Shown here: one piece after another, positions 43,557-53,385 of the stretch
Position numbering within the stretch: position 1 is the first letter of the stretch
How the letters are laid out: each line of letters begins with the position of its first letter
Source: Lucinisca nassula
Taxonomy: Eukaryota > Mollusca > Bivalvia > Lucinida > Lucinidae
Reading direction: 5' to 3'
DNA: 64,000 nucleotides
NCBI GenBank assembly: GCA_963580285.1
Contig: OY757011.1
Span: forward strand, 98,642,678 to 98,706,677
The notes under the pieces: generated by a model
The model's input: the letters and a program-made list of their open reading frames with translations, nothing else
Database searches by the model: none
Told to the model about the DNA's origin: nothing
Program-made: the position numbers and the translations under genes

Positions 43557-44700
43557 GGGGAAGTGTTATTATTTTTTCTGTTTCTACACTTCTTTCTCCT
43601 CTGTCCCTTTCTTTCATCTCCTCTTCTATCTCTTTTCTCGCTTTCTCTGGGAGACGGCACAAAATGACTCATAAGGGTTGACCTGTTGTTAAACTCAAAT
43701 CAATCAATCTTTTTTTTTTGTCGTCAAATTTTTTAACCCTCGGGGATCTTGTCAACAAAATATCTAGAGAACTGCTTCGTCTACTTCTGACATTGTTATG
43801 ATAATTTCCTCATAAATCAACTTTCCTGAGCAGTACTTTCAGTACTTTGATTGGATAATTATTAACAACAGTTATACTAATTTTACAATAGAAAAACTTG
43901 AAAGATACATTCAAACTAAATAATTCATAGCGTGTTATTGAAAATATTCCCATTGTTAGGCAAGCACTTTCACCTAGAAATATGGCCACTGTGCGGTTGC
44001 TACAGGAAGTGATGCCACCCCAAGGTACTTAATATATAATTTGACCAGGGTATCGAATAGTCCTTTGAAGCTGTCAGTGCACTGGCTGTTAAAAACTTGG
44101 AATCAGAATTGTTACTTTCAATCTGAAGAGCCTTGTGTTGTCAGCTTAGCAAGTGTGGACTGTCCAAACAGCTGGCAGGTAGCTGGAAACCAAATGTTGT
44201 CAAATATTTCAGGGATACAGACTAAGCATTTTGCTTTAGATGCTGAGACTGCCATAAATCCAAATTTTACATTAAGTTAATATGCATTTTTATTCAAAAC
44301 TTAGACACCCAAGCAAACATTTAGGCACCTTGGGCGACTGGGCGCCTCTTAGTCTGAATCCCTGTATTTGAGTGTGCCAAGCTCTTTATTTTGTATTGTT
44401 GTTTGACACACAATTGCCCAGTATTTTAAAGTGAAGTTCTCCTTGCTTCCCATGGTTTTGTTCTTTAGTTCACCCTTTGTAAATTAAGTAACAGAACGCA
44501 TCCGGATGATGGAAATCAGGAGTCTAGGATTGCAATTTTAAGAGAAACACTGCGATAGAGTGCCTCAGTACTTGCCTTTAACTAGGAAGATGGGGAACAG
44601 TAGATGTTTGGAGGGCTTACACAACTTCAGGTCCTCAGGTGAAACAAATTTGGTCTTTGTTGAAGCTCGGCTGTTTTCGTAGAAAACAACAAAGTATTGT
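43557..44700. other. Unassigned intron sequence
   Basis: Pyrimidine-rich (43560-43650) then AT-rich. The 79-codon frame at 44041 has no known domain. No repeat family recognised. Confidence 0.3.
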
Positions 44701-44705
44701 TATAG

Positions 44706-44868
44706 CTCTTGCATCATCATCGTGAGGTCCCACCAACAGCTAAGGTCATATGGAGATGGGACCTCTGTTTAAAGACTCATCCGAAAGTCTGGAGAAGCCC
44801 GGGATCGATCCTGCGACCCCTGGTTTACAAGGCGAGTAGCGTAACCACTGCACCACGGAGGCTTCTAA
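44706..44868 (-). mobile_element. tRNA-Thr-derived SINE
   Basis: On the minus strand 44865-44794 is a 72-nt tRNA-like head: an A box (TGGTGCAGTGG), a CTTGTAAACCAG anticodon arm with TGT in the anticodon position, and a B box (GGATCGATCCC). The arm GTAAACCAGGGGTCGC is the same as in eukaryotic tRNA-Thr(TGT). A ~90-bp body (GACTTTCGGATGAGTCTTTA) follows. The acceptor stem is imperfect, so this is a SINE and not a functional tRNA. Confidence 0.75.
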
Positions 44869-45511
44869 CATCATTGTCGTCCTGCAAAAACTTGGACATT
44901 TTGTACTATCTCTGTCATTACTGAACATATTTACTTGAAACTCTGACTAGTTGTTCATTAATATGAAAAGGGGAGAACTCATACCAATAGGTGAGGTAAC
45001 CCTCAAAATATTTTTGGCAGAGTTATGCCCCTTTTTCGACTTAGAATTTTTGTTTTCTAAAAGAAACTGCAGCCGAGCGTTGGCACCTGCTTGCGGTGCT
45101 CTTGTTGTAATCTTGGCCGCAGACATTGAAACTAACACCAACCCAAGGTTTCGCTGTGGACTGAGCAAAAAATATTGCAAAAACTCTCAGAAATGTGCGG
45201 ACTGTGAAAAGCTTTTTCATTCCTCATGTTCAGAGTTAGATAAAACAATTGCTAGAGCTTAAAATTGGAGTTGAAACTTGGTATTGCAAAGATCCCAAAG
45301 CTGACTGTGGCCTATGCAGCGGTGTGAAATATGGATTCACACAGATTGTGCATTCCTTTCAGATGCTGAGTATGGCAAATTGGTAATTTTTTCGGACTCG
45401 TTCTTCAACGAACCTACAGAACTGGAAAAGAGAAACAAATTTGAACTTCTAGCTGTCAAAGGAAAAGGGAGTTAAATCTCTGACTACTGACACAAGAAGG
45501 CAAAATTTTGT

Positions 45512-45790
45512 TTTTGTTTGTTTGTTTGTATTGGAGTCTAACTACCCAGTCAACACTATTTAGGTCATTTTTGAGCAGGTCAGTTCACCTATCTATACTT
45601 TGCCTGGGCAAGCTTATGCGTAAGAGGTTAATCAGTACAGTGCAGATTCTTTCGCCAGAAACTGACAACTGCCCTTCTTGAATCAGCGAAAGGGAGAGGA
45701 TGACGATAGAAAAGATTTCATGATCAATCTCCATGAAAAAATGTTGCCGACCCCTGCAGGTATCGGACCCACGTCCTCCTGATCACCAGT
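45512..45790 (-). mobile_element. tRNA-SINE (family 1) in the LINE
   Basis: TTTTGTTTGTTTGTTTGTAT… to CTCCTGATCACCAGTCA, minus orientation. The flanks CAAAATTTTG and ACAATTTTTG are a likely imperfect target duplication. Confidence 0.8.
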
Positions 45791-46184
45791 CAACAATTTT
45801 TGTAAAATTAAGTATTGAAACTTTGCAGTATAAAGATCAACAGTATAAGAGAAAAAATACTGAAACTTTTAGCTTTCCTCGATACTCAATACCACATATT
45901 GTGGCTATTTAGGAAACAAAGACAGACAGTTCAATTATGACTTCGGAGCTTTTCCCTGAAACTTGTGAATACAATATCTACAGAAAAGATAGAAACTCTC
46001 ATGGCGGCAGGATGATGTTGCTCGTTCACAAAAACATCTCTTGTGTGCCATTCTTGGAAGTTGGAACTAGAAAACGACTCCCAATCTGTTTGGATTAAGG
46101 TTTTTGCAAACGAAACTTCTCACTTTATAGCAAGTTGGTACATGTATCGACCACCAAATGGCACAGTCAAAAACTTCCAGTTAT

Positions 46185-46708
46185 TTAACCCTTATCTTGC
46201 TGTTATCGACAACCCCTATCTTTGCAAACAGTATAGATCCAGATCAGATGGCTTCTGAAGAAGCCATCTGATCAGGATCTACACTGTTTGGTATTCCGTT
46301 TATGAATTTGTAGCAATAAATTACATCAAGTAATTTGATTGGTTGATAGTTTGTTTGATTTGAGGTTTAACGTCCCAGTCAACATTGTAAAGGTCATTTT
46401 GGAGACGTTGCTTCCAATTTTGTGGGACTTTTACCCGACATTGAGATGAAATGACATCCGAAGCCCTGTCGCCCAATGAAACCAATAGGGTTTATAAGCA
46501 TGGATGGTCCAACTCCCACTGCTTTGCCTGGGCAGGTTTAGATCCTGTAAGCGGTTTACCAGTACTCGTGTGCCGGTTGGATTTAGCTCTGTGTGGAAGC
46601 ATCTTGCAGCCCATATATTTCTTCAAGCCCCGATGGGCGGTGGCTATGATTGGTTGATAGACAGAAATGGGTTTGGCTTAAATGAATATTCAGCAAGATA
46701 AGGGTTAA
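46185..46708. mobile_element. piggyBac-like MITE, CCCTTATC family, with nested SINE
   Basis: Ends TTAACCCTTATCTTGCTG and CAGCAAGATAAGGGTTAA. Removing it joins the LINE frame as …FQL-F-K-DQLDS across a single TTAA, which proves TTAA target duplication. The core has AACAGTATAGATCCAGATCA…TGATCAGGATCTACACTGTT. A SINE interrupts it at 46350. Confidence 0.9.
46350..46642 (-). mobile_element. Family-2 SINE nested in the MITE
   Basis: TGATTGGTTGATAG stands on both sides (ending at 46349 and again at about 46648-46661), a 14-bp target duplication of MITE sequence. Full-length copy. Confidence 0.85.
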
Positions 46709-47325
46709 GGATCAGCTTGATAGCATGAAGTCTCAGAATAAGGGTAAAAACTTCCTGCAGCTCGTGTTCCAGGTGACTTCAACTTCAGAGACATCGTCGA
46801 CCCAATAGACTCAGCAAAAAAGGCACAATGCTAAATCCCTCTGAAGGACAAACATTGGTTGACATTATGAATGATCATGGCTCGGAACAAATTGTTTACT
46901 TCCAATTAGGCCTCATCAGTGACCCTCAGATATTTTCAAAATTCCACATTGGAATCAATGATCCCAAAGGACAAGAAAATATAATCTACACTATGATGTA
47001 GGGCAGGGAGACGTTTTACCGCCACCACACATTCCCAACACTATGATGTAGGGCAGGGAGACGTTTTACCGCCGCCACACATTCCCAACCGAAACAAGCT
47101 AGTCTGGCCCAGAAAACATGTACACTCCATATTTTTCACTTCTGTGGTGTATTCCTTGCTTCCAAAGGATAACCCTTTTATAGAACATATTTAACTTCAC
47201 TACAGCTGGTGTTTCGGAATGTGTGGCGGCGGTAAAACGTCTCCCTGCCCTACATCATAGTGTAGATTATATTTTCTTGTCCTTTGGGATCATTGATTCC
47301 ATTGTGGAATTTTGAAAATATCTGA

Positions 47326-47371
47326 GGATCACTGATGAGGCTTAATTGGCCGAAACAAGCTAGTCTGGCCC
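47326..47371 (+). ncRNA. Hammerhead ribozyme motif 1 of array
   Basis: CTGATGA 47332-47338, stem II GGCT/GGCC, GAAA 47352-47355, GTC 47363-47365, stem I GGATCA/TGGCCC with one A-C mismatch. Confidence 0.78.
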
Positions 47372-47586
47372 AGAAAACATGTACACTCCATATTTTTCTC
47401 TTCTGTGGTGTATTCCTTGCTTCCAAAGGATAACCCTTTTATAGAACATATTTAACTTCACTACAGCTGGTGTTTCGGAATGTGTGGCGGCGGTAAAACG
47501 TCTCCCTGCCCTACATCATAGTGTAGATTATATTTTCTTGTCCTTTGGGATCATTGATTCCATTGTGGAATTTTGAAAATATCTGA

Positions 47587-47632
47587 GGATCACTGATGAG
47601 GCTTAATTGGCCGAAACAAGCTAGTCTGGCCC
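47587..47632 (+). ncRNA. Hammerhead ribozyme motif 2 of array
   Basis: Identical in layout to motif 1, with the same GGATCA variant in stem I. Confidence 0.78.
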
Positions 47633-47847
47633 AGAAAACATGTACACTCCATATTTTTCACTTCTGTGGTGTATTTCTTGCTTCCAAAGGATAACCCTTT
47701 TATAGAACATATTTAACTTCACTACAGCTGGTGTGTGGGAATGTGTGGCGGCGGTAAAAAGTCTCCCTGCCCTACATCATAGTGTAGATTATATTTTCGT
47801 GTCCTTTGGGATCATTGATTCTATTGTGGAATTTTGAAAATATCTGA

Positions 47848-47893
47848 GGGTCACTGATGCGGCCTAATTGGCCGAAACTATCTAGTCTGGCCC
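47848..47893 (+). ncRNA. Hammerhead motif 3 of array, core mutated
   Basis: The core reads CTGATGC (47854-47860) instead of CTGATGA, so cleavage is unlikely. Stem I is GGGTCA/TGGCCC, and stem III is ACT-ATCT-AGT (3 bp). Confidence 0.75.
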
Positions 47894-48108
47894 AGGAAAC
47901 ATGTACACTCCATATTTTTCTCTTCTGTGGTGTATTCCTTGCTTCCAAAGGATAACCCTTTTATAGAACATATTTAACTTCACTACAGCTGGTGTTTGGG
48001 AATGTATGGCGGCGGTAAAACGTTTCCCTGCCCTACATCATAATGTAGATTATATTTTCTTGTCCTTTGGGATCATTGATTTCATTGTGGAATTTTGAAA
48101 ATATCTGA

Positions 48109-48154
48109 GGGTCACTGATGAGGCCTAATTGGCCGAAACAAGCTAGTCTGGCCC
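48109..48154 (+). ncRNA. Hammerhead ribozyme motif 4 of array
   Basis: CTGATGA 48115-48121, perfect stem II GGCC-TAATT-GGCC, GAAA 48134-48137, GTC 48146-48148, 6-bp stem I GGGTCA/TGGCCC including one G·U. Confidence 0.85.
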
Positions 48155-48369
48155 AGAAAACATGTACACTCCATATTTTTCACTTCTTAGGTGTATTCCT
48201 TGCTTCCAAAGGATAACCTTTTTATAGTACATATTTAACTTCACTACAGCTGTTGTGTGGGAATGTGTGGCAGCGGTAAAACGTCTCCCTGCCCTACATC
48301 ATAGTGTAGATTATATTTTCTTGTCCTTTGCGATCATTGATTCTATTGTGGAATTTTGAAAATATCTGA

Positions 48370-48415
48370 GGGTCACTGATGAGGCCTAATTGGCCGAAAC
48401 AAGCTAGTCTGGCCC
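48370..48415 (+). ncRNA. Hammerhead ribozyme motif 5 of array
   Basis: Same sequence as motif 4: CTGATGA 48376-48382, GAAA 48396-48399, GTC 48407-48409. Confidence 0.85.
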
Positions 48416-48630
48416 AGAAAACATGTACACTCCATATTTTTCACTTCTTAGGTGTATTCCTTGCTTCCAAAGGATAACCTTTTTATAGTACATATTTAAC
48501 TTCACTACAGCTGTTGTGTGGGAATGTGTGGCAGCGGTAAAACGTCTCCCTGCCCTACATCATAGTGTAGATTATATTTTCTTGTCCTTTGCGATCATTA
48601 ATTCTATTGTTGAATTTTGAAAATATCTGA

Positions 48631-48676
48631 GGGTCACTGATGAGGCCTAATTGGCCGAAACTATCTAGTCTGGCCC
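48631..48676 (+). ncRNA. Hammerhead ribozyme motif 6 of array
   Basis: CTGATGA 48637-48643, perfect stem II, GAAA 48657-48660, stem III ACT/AGT with loop ATCT, GTC 48668-48670, full stem I. The most complete motif in the array. Confidence 0.87.
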
Positions 48677-48813
48677 AGAAAACATGTACACTCCATATTT
48701 TTCTCTTCTGTGGTGTATTCCTTGCTTCCAAAGGATAACCCTTTTATAGAACATATTCCCTACTTGCGATAAGAACACTTTGGATTTGATTCTTACAACT
48801 TTACCAGGACAAT

Positions 48814-49043
48814 TTAACCCTTTTAGTACCAAATGGAATCTTCCTCCTTATATATAGCAAGTGTCCATTTCATAATTTAGGGGCGTCAGGTTGTGTTTTC
48901 TTCAAAATCTATTTGGCAAATGGCTGAACTTTTTGCAAATAGTGTAGGCCTGGATCAGACGCCGCGTTCTGTGGCGTCTGATCTGGGCTTGCACTGTTTG
49001 CTAGGGTACCCGTTTTGGGGGTGTCCGGTACAAAAAGGGTTAA
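48814..49043. mobile_element. piggyBac-like MITE, GGTAC family, in the LINE
   Basis: TTAACCCTTTTAGTACCAAA … GGTACAAAAAGGGTTAA. Removing it gives the LINE frame TLPGQF-K-DIQSRDK across one TTAA. The core palindrome holds GACGCCGC…GCGTCTGATC. Confidence 0.9.
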
Positions 49044-49309
49044 AGATATCCAGTCTCGAGACAAACGTAGTGATCACGAAATTGTTTACAGATTTTTAAA
49101 AATCTTCATACTACCTATAAAGAAACCACATAGAAAGGTTTACTTATATCAAAAAGGTTGCTATGAAACTATGAGGAAGGATGGCTAAAATTTGCAAAGG
49201 AGAATTTAAAAATAATATCCCCGCCAAAACTAGCAGCTCTGCATCTTCGATTCCTTGAATCACACCAAAGATAAGAAGAAAGATGCAGAGAAGAAATAAT
49301 TCAAGCCTG

Positions 49310-49440
49310 GCTCGGATCACATATGAGACACCAAGTTCTGCAATTGGTCAGGTGTTTTTTCTCTGGGTACCCTGGTTTTTGCCCACCTGATTAACGATCG
49401 GCTCGATATGAGTGAAATAGTCGTGAAAGGGCCATAAACC
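49310..49440 (+). mobile_element. tRNA-SINE (GGCCATAAAACC tail), 3' part
   Basis: GGTCAGGTGTTTTTTCTCTG … GATTAACGATCGGCTCGATA … GTGAAAGGGCCATAAACC plus poly-A. Confidence 0.75.
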
Positions 49441-49539
49441 AAAAAAAAAAATGAAGAAATAAGATTCATGCTAAGCTAAAAAAGTTGGAAGTGGTAAACT
49501 CCGGACAAAATTTGAAAACTTGACGAGAAATTAAGAATG

Positions 49540-49735
49540 ACGTTTTTCTTATTTTGGTTTTATGGCCCTTTCAATAGTATTTCACTCGTATCGAGCCGAT
49601 CGTTAATCAGAGGTGGGCGAAAACTGGAGTACCTGGAGAAAAATCACCTGACCATCTCGAACCCACCACGGTTAGAGACCTAATGATTTATTGAAGAGTC
49701 TGTGCTCTTATCCACTAGGCCATGGAGGCCCATAA
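49540..49735 (-). mobile_element. tRNA-SINE (GGCCATAAAACC tail), full length
   Basis: Minus strand: the head CATGGCCTAGTGGATAAGAG (A box), the B box GGGTTCGAGATGG, the body ATTAACGATCGGCTCGATAC and the tail TTGAAAGGGCCATAAAACC. A third decayed copy of the body lies at 39085-39175. Confidence 0.8.
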
Positions 49736-49921
49736 TTAAGAATGACATTAAAATCAGCATGATTTGTATGTGAACAACTTGGTAGATCATAAAGTCAAAT
49801 CCAAGAGACTTCTACAGATATATCAATAGCTAGAAGAATGACAGGCAAGGTGTTCTGGGACACCCCTTATCGCTCGGGGTAAATATTGCTCTCAGGCGAG
49901 AATGTGATCACATGTTTCCAG

Positions 49922-50237
49922 AAGCCGTCCTTGGTAGCTCAGTCGGATGCCCATCTGACTGGTGATCAGGAGGATGCAGGTTCCATACCTGCCGGGGTCG
50001 GCAACATTCTTTTGTGGAAATTGATCATGAAATCTTTTCTACGGTCATTCTCTCCCTTCCGCTGATTCAAGAAGGGCAGTTGTCAGTTTCTGGCGAAAGA
50101 ATGTGCACTGTACTGGTTAACCGCTTACGTATAAGCCTGCCCAGGAAAAGTGTGGATATGTAAACTGACCGGCTCAAAAATGAGCTAAAATTGTGTTGAC
50201 TGGGCCGTTAAACTCCAAAACAAACAAACAAACAAAC
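49922..50237 (+). mobile_element. tRNA-SINE (family 1), full length, 11-bp target duplication
   Basis: The head has an A box (TAGCTCAGTCGG), an anticodon arm CTGACTGGTGATCAG (loop CTGGTGA, anticodon position GGT) and a B box-like GGTTCCATACC. The body holds GGGCAGTTGTCAGTTTCTGG, and the tail is GGGCCGTTAAACTCCAAAAC plus (AAAC)n. CATGTTTCCAG flanks it at 49911-49921 and 50238-50248. It lies 34 bp before the zinc-finger exon at 50282, with a likely branch site (AACTAAT) in between. Confidence 0.92.
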
Positions 50238-50281
50238 CATGTTTCCAGTCAGGAATCAAAATAACTAATTTTATTTTTCAG

Positions 50282-50373
50282 AGGCAGAGCTAACAGATGA
50301 GGATGAGGATATACATGTGTGCAAGAGGTGTAACATTGCCTTCAAAGATATACAGAAATATTTGGCTCATAAG
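50282..50373 (+). CDS. C2H2 zinc-finger protein, exon 2 (first half of finger 1)
   Basis: Acceptor TTATTTTTCAG, donor AAG|GTATTG. Reads (G)AG-AELTDEDEDIHVCKRCNIAFKDIQKYLAHK and continues in phase 0 into the exon at 56515 as VKHDN. The joined CKRCNIAFKDIQKYLAHKVKH is a canonical C-x2-C-x12-H-x3-H zinc finger split by an intron after the first His. Not attributable to a named family from the sequence visible. Confidence 0.88.
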
Positions 50374-50410
50374 GTATTGTCAGAGCGCATATTTTTGCAG
50401 GTTTATGTAC

Positions 50411-50657
50411 TTAAGCCATAAAATGTCAATCACGACAATTGTCGTCTGCTTTGTCGTCTGCTAGTTACTTCAAAAGTCATTTTTGCAAACAGTGTGGACC
50501 CAAATCAGACTGCTCCTAGAGGAGCAGTCTGATTTGTGTCCACACTGTTTGCCTGTACAGAAAAATATTTTTTAAAACTTTTGCAAATAATTCAGCCGAC
50601 GACATAAGCTGACGGCATTTTTTCAGGTGTAATTTTTCTCGGCATCTTAAGGGTTAA
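50411..50657. mobile_element. piggyBac-like MITE, third family
   Basis: TTAAGCCATAAAATGTCAAT … CATCTTAAGGGTTAA, with the core AACAGTGTGGACCCAAATCAGACTGC…GCAGTCTGATTTGTGTCCACACTGTT. Same core plan as the other two MITE families but different ends. Confidence 0.75.
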
Positions 50658-50696
50658 TATTAACCTTCACCAAGCTGAACCAAGATATCCTTTTTT

Positions 50697-51865
50697 AGCT
50701 CACCTGAGCACGAAGTGCTCAAGGTGAGCTTTTGGGATCAGTCTTTGTCCGTCGTCCGTGCGTGCGTGCGTCCGTCCGTCGTCAGCTTTTGCTTTAAACA
50801 ACATCTCCTCCAAAACTGCTGGACAGATTTTGATCTAATTTCACAGGAATGCTCCTTGGGTGATCCTCTACCAAAATTGCTCAAACCGTTCCGCTCGGGT
50901 GAACAAGATGGCCGCCAAAGCTAAAAATAGAAAAATTCTTTAAACGACTTCTCATGCTTAACAAGTGGATGGATTTTGAAATTGTTTCACAGGAATGTTC
51001 CTTGGATGACCCTCTACCAAAATTGCTCAAACCGTTCAGCTCTGGTGAACAAAATGGCCGCCAGAGCTAAAAATAGAAAAACCTTTAAACAACTTCTTCT
51101 CCTTAACCAGTTGATGGATTTTGAAACTATTGCACAGGAAGGTTTCTTGGGTGCCCCTCTACTAAAATTGCTCAAACCAATCCGCTCGGCTGAACAAAAT
51201 GGCCACCAGAGCTAAAAATAGAAAAACCTTTAAAGGACTTCTTCTCCTTAACCAGTGGATGGATTTCGAAATTACTTGACAGGAATGTTCCTTGTGTGAC
51301 CCTCTACCAAAATTGCTCAAACAGTTCCGCTCGGGTGAACAAAATGGCCGCCAGAGCTAAAAATAGAAAAAGCTTTAAACGACTTTTTCTCCTTAACTAG
51401 TGGATGGATTTTGAAATTACTTCACAGGAATGTTCCTTCGGTGACCCTCTACCAAAATTGCCCAACCGTTCCGCTCGGGTGAACAAAATGGCCGCCAGAG
51501 GTAAAAATAGAAAAAGCTTTAAACGACTTTTTCTCCTTAACCAGTGGATGGATTTTAAAATTATTTCACTGGAAGGTTACTTGGGGGATCCTCTACCAAA
51601 ATTGCTCAAACTGTTCAGTTTTAAACCCCATTGGTTTCATTGGGTGGCAGGGCTTGAGATGTCATTTCATCAAAAATGACTTTTACTTCTCAAAATGACT
51701 TCTACTCCTAAACAGGCAGACTAATTTTGAATTAATTTCGCAGAAATGGTCTTTGGGTCCAACCAAAATTGCTCAAACCCTCCACTCCACCATATATTGC
51801 CCACAATTCCGTTTGTACAATAGGATCAGGTGAGCGATCCAGGGCCATCATGGCCCTCTTGTTTT
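50697..51865. repeat. Dispersed element with ~145-bp tandem units (CACAGGAATG family)
   Basis: Left end AGCTCACCTGAGCACGAAGT forms a hairpin with GTGCTCAAGGTGAGCT, followed by a CGTCCGTCC run. Five units of GATGGATTTTGAAATTACTT…AACAAAATGGCCGCCAGAGC recur every 142-148 bp. A family-2 SINE scrap is at 51622-51675. Right end GGATCAGGTGAGCGATCCAG…GGCCATCATGGCCCTCTTG. Open frames here are repeat sequence. Confidence 0.8.
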
Positions 51866-52772
51866 GAAAGCAGGCTGATCACGATCTATACTGTTTTCCA
51901 TTCTGTTTCTGAATCCATGGTAAAAATTGAAATCTTGCAACACAAATGGCTGAAAACAGGGAGGAGTCTACAGATATATTCAACATGATAATGGTTAACC
52001 TGTATGCATAGTTGCATACATGTATAAAACAAAAGTGCTTGAACATTGGCATAAAATATACATGTGAGAACAGACTTCCTTGTAGGTCAGTAATGCTTTC
52101 AGACACAAGACAAGAGATAGACAGCAAAGAGGAAACAACTATATGGGTGGTTGTTTTACTTTGGGCAAGTACACTTGAGGAATCCTCTAACTGAGGAGAC
52201 AGTTTTACATAAGTGAGTGGGGCGTGTTAATCTTGTACACAGAAGGAAAAAATAGAACAAGAATTTTTCAGGTGAAAATTTGTGATGTTTTCCTTATTTC
52301 ATGTTCAGACATAAAATGTGGGTGCTTTATTTAGAACTGCCTCATTGAGGCAGCTCTTACGAGTGCCCAGAATCCAGTTTTTGAGCAAAAATAAAGGAAA
52401 ATGATGTTCACAAATTTATATTTCTAGAATGAAAGGGGAGGTAATACACAAAGTTACAATGGAATTTTGGAATTCCCTGGTATTAAACACTGTTCGTCAG
52501 CTGTTTGCGTTCAAATTGATTTTTTTCACTCTTTGAGCAGAACGTATATAAAATTTTGGTGAGATTTACTTTTGTTAATCTGAGCAAATACTACTTGGTT
52601 TGGGAAAAACTGTGGTTAACTGACAGATTTTATGGAAATTACCAAAAATTGTGCTCAGTAAACTCCTGAAATTTCTGAAAAACTCACTATTGCCACCAGA
52701 TATTGCTGGACCGATTGGCATTCTCCATTTTGTAGAGCCCTGGTGTATGGGGATGTTCATTTCTCAGACTTG
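51866..52772. other. Intron sequence with hairpin repeat
   Basis: 52305-52405 is a hairpin copy (ACTGCCTCATTGAGGCAGCTC core, outer GAGCAAAAATAAAGGAAAAT). The segment 52600-52770 is partly repeated at 53030-53130 (AATTACCAAAAATTGTGCT, GGGATGTTCATTTCTCAGAC). No coding sequence seen. Confidence 0.45.
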
Positions 52773-52985
52773 TTAACTCTTCTCTTGCTGAATATTCAGT
52801 TTATCCACACTCATTTCTGATTTAGAACCAATCAGATTACTTGATGTAATTTATTTTTACAAATCCATAAACTGAATGTCAAACAGTGTAGATCCTGATC
52901 AGATGGCTTCTTCAGAAGCCATCTGATCTGGATCTACACTATTACCAAAGATAGGGGTTGTCGTGAACAGCAGGATAAGAGTTAA
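52773..52985. mobile_element. piggyBac-like MITE, CCCTTATC family, inverted
   Basis: TTAACTCTTCTCTTGCTGAA … CAGCAGGATAAGAGTTAA, with core AACAGTGTAGATCCTGATCA … TGATCTGGATCTACACTATT. Confidence 0.8.
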
Positions 52986-53207
52986 GTTGTTGACCTGATG
53001 GGACTTGGACTTTTTGAAAGAAGCTTCTATGCAAATTAATTGACAATTTTTACGGAAATTACCAAAAATTGTGCTTGGTGAACTCTGGAAATTACAGGGA
53101 TGTTCATTTCTCAGACTTGTTAAACTGATGGGACTTGAACATTTGGAGTGAAGCTTTTTAAAATGCTGTCTTTAGAGCTCAGACAAATTCTGGACAAACT
53201 TGATACA

Positions 53208-53385
53208 CTGTCCCTGCCCGACGTGGCTGGGCTGCATGATGTTTCCATGCAGAGCTCAAACCGACTGCACACGATAAGTGGTAAACCACTAAGAAGGTCT
53301 ATGCCTGCAAGGCAAAGTGCTGCGTGTCGGCCTGTCCATGCATATAAACCTTATCGGTTTCATTGAGCGGCAGGGATTGAGTCTA
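53208..53385 (+). mobile_element. Family-2 SINE, 5' part
   Basis: CCCTGCCCGACGTGGCTGGG … GGTTTCATTGAGCGGCAGGG; the 3' part is missing. 53386-53860 has no recognised feature. Confidence 0.65.

Larger units (their letters stand above)
46904..48756 (+). mobile_element. Retrozyme-like tandem array, 261-bp units
   Basis: An inverted partial unit (46904-47090, containing two copies of CTATGATGTAGGGCAGGGAG) is followed by about 6.4 direct units. Hammerhead motifs start at 47326, 47587, 47848, 48109, 48370 and 48631, always 261 bp apart. The 3' end …CTTTTATAGAACATAT equals that of the 390-bp copy at 30130. Excision would rejoin the LINE frame (EQIVYF-PTCDKNTLDL); only 3-4 bp (TTCC) are duplicated. 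The inverted 5' piece resembles the 5' inversion seen in target-primed reverse transcription. No protein-coding capacity. Confidence 0.85.
44951..49300 (+). pseudogene. Decayed LINE: PHD-like finger and endonuclease, four insertions
   Basis: 44951-45262 includes DIETN and a Cys-rich finger (CGLSKKYCKNSQKCADCEKLFHSSC), as at the start of many CR1/Jockey-type proteins. 45913-46184 encodes an APE-type endonuclease: ETKTDSSIMTSELFPE, YRKDRNSHGGRMM, then SVWIKVF and YRPPNG. 46709-46903 carries GDFNFRD- and QTLVDIMNDHG-like sequence with frameshifts, and 48757-49250 carries NTLDLILTTLPGQF, RDKRSDHEIV and KKPHRKVYLYQKGCYE. Insertions: a SINE (45512), a MITE with a nested SINE (46185), the retrozyme array (46904) and a MITE (48814). 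It lies in zinc-finger intron 1. Confidence 0.8.

Noticed and set aside
44794..44865. Functional tRNA-Thr gene
   Set aside because: The acceptor stem is imperfect and a SINE body follows directly; a sister copy is at 58341.
47091..48756. CRISPR array
   Set aside because: Units are 261 bp with no spacer diversity, and the sequence is eukaryotic; the repeated part is the whole unit.
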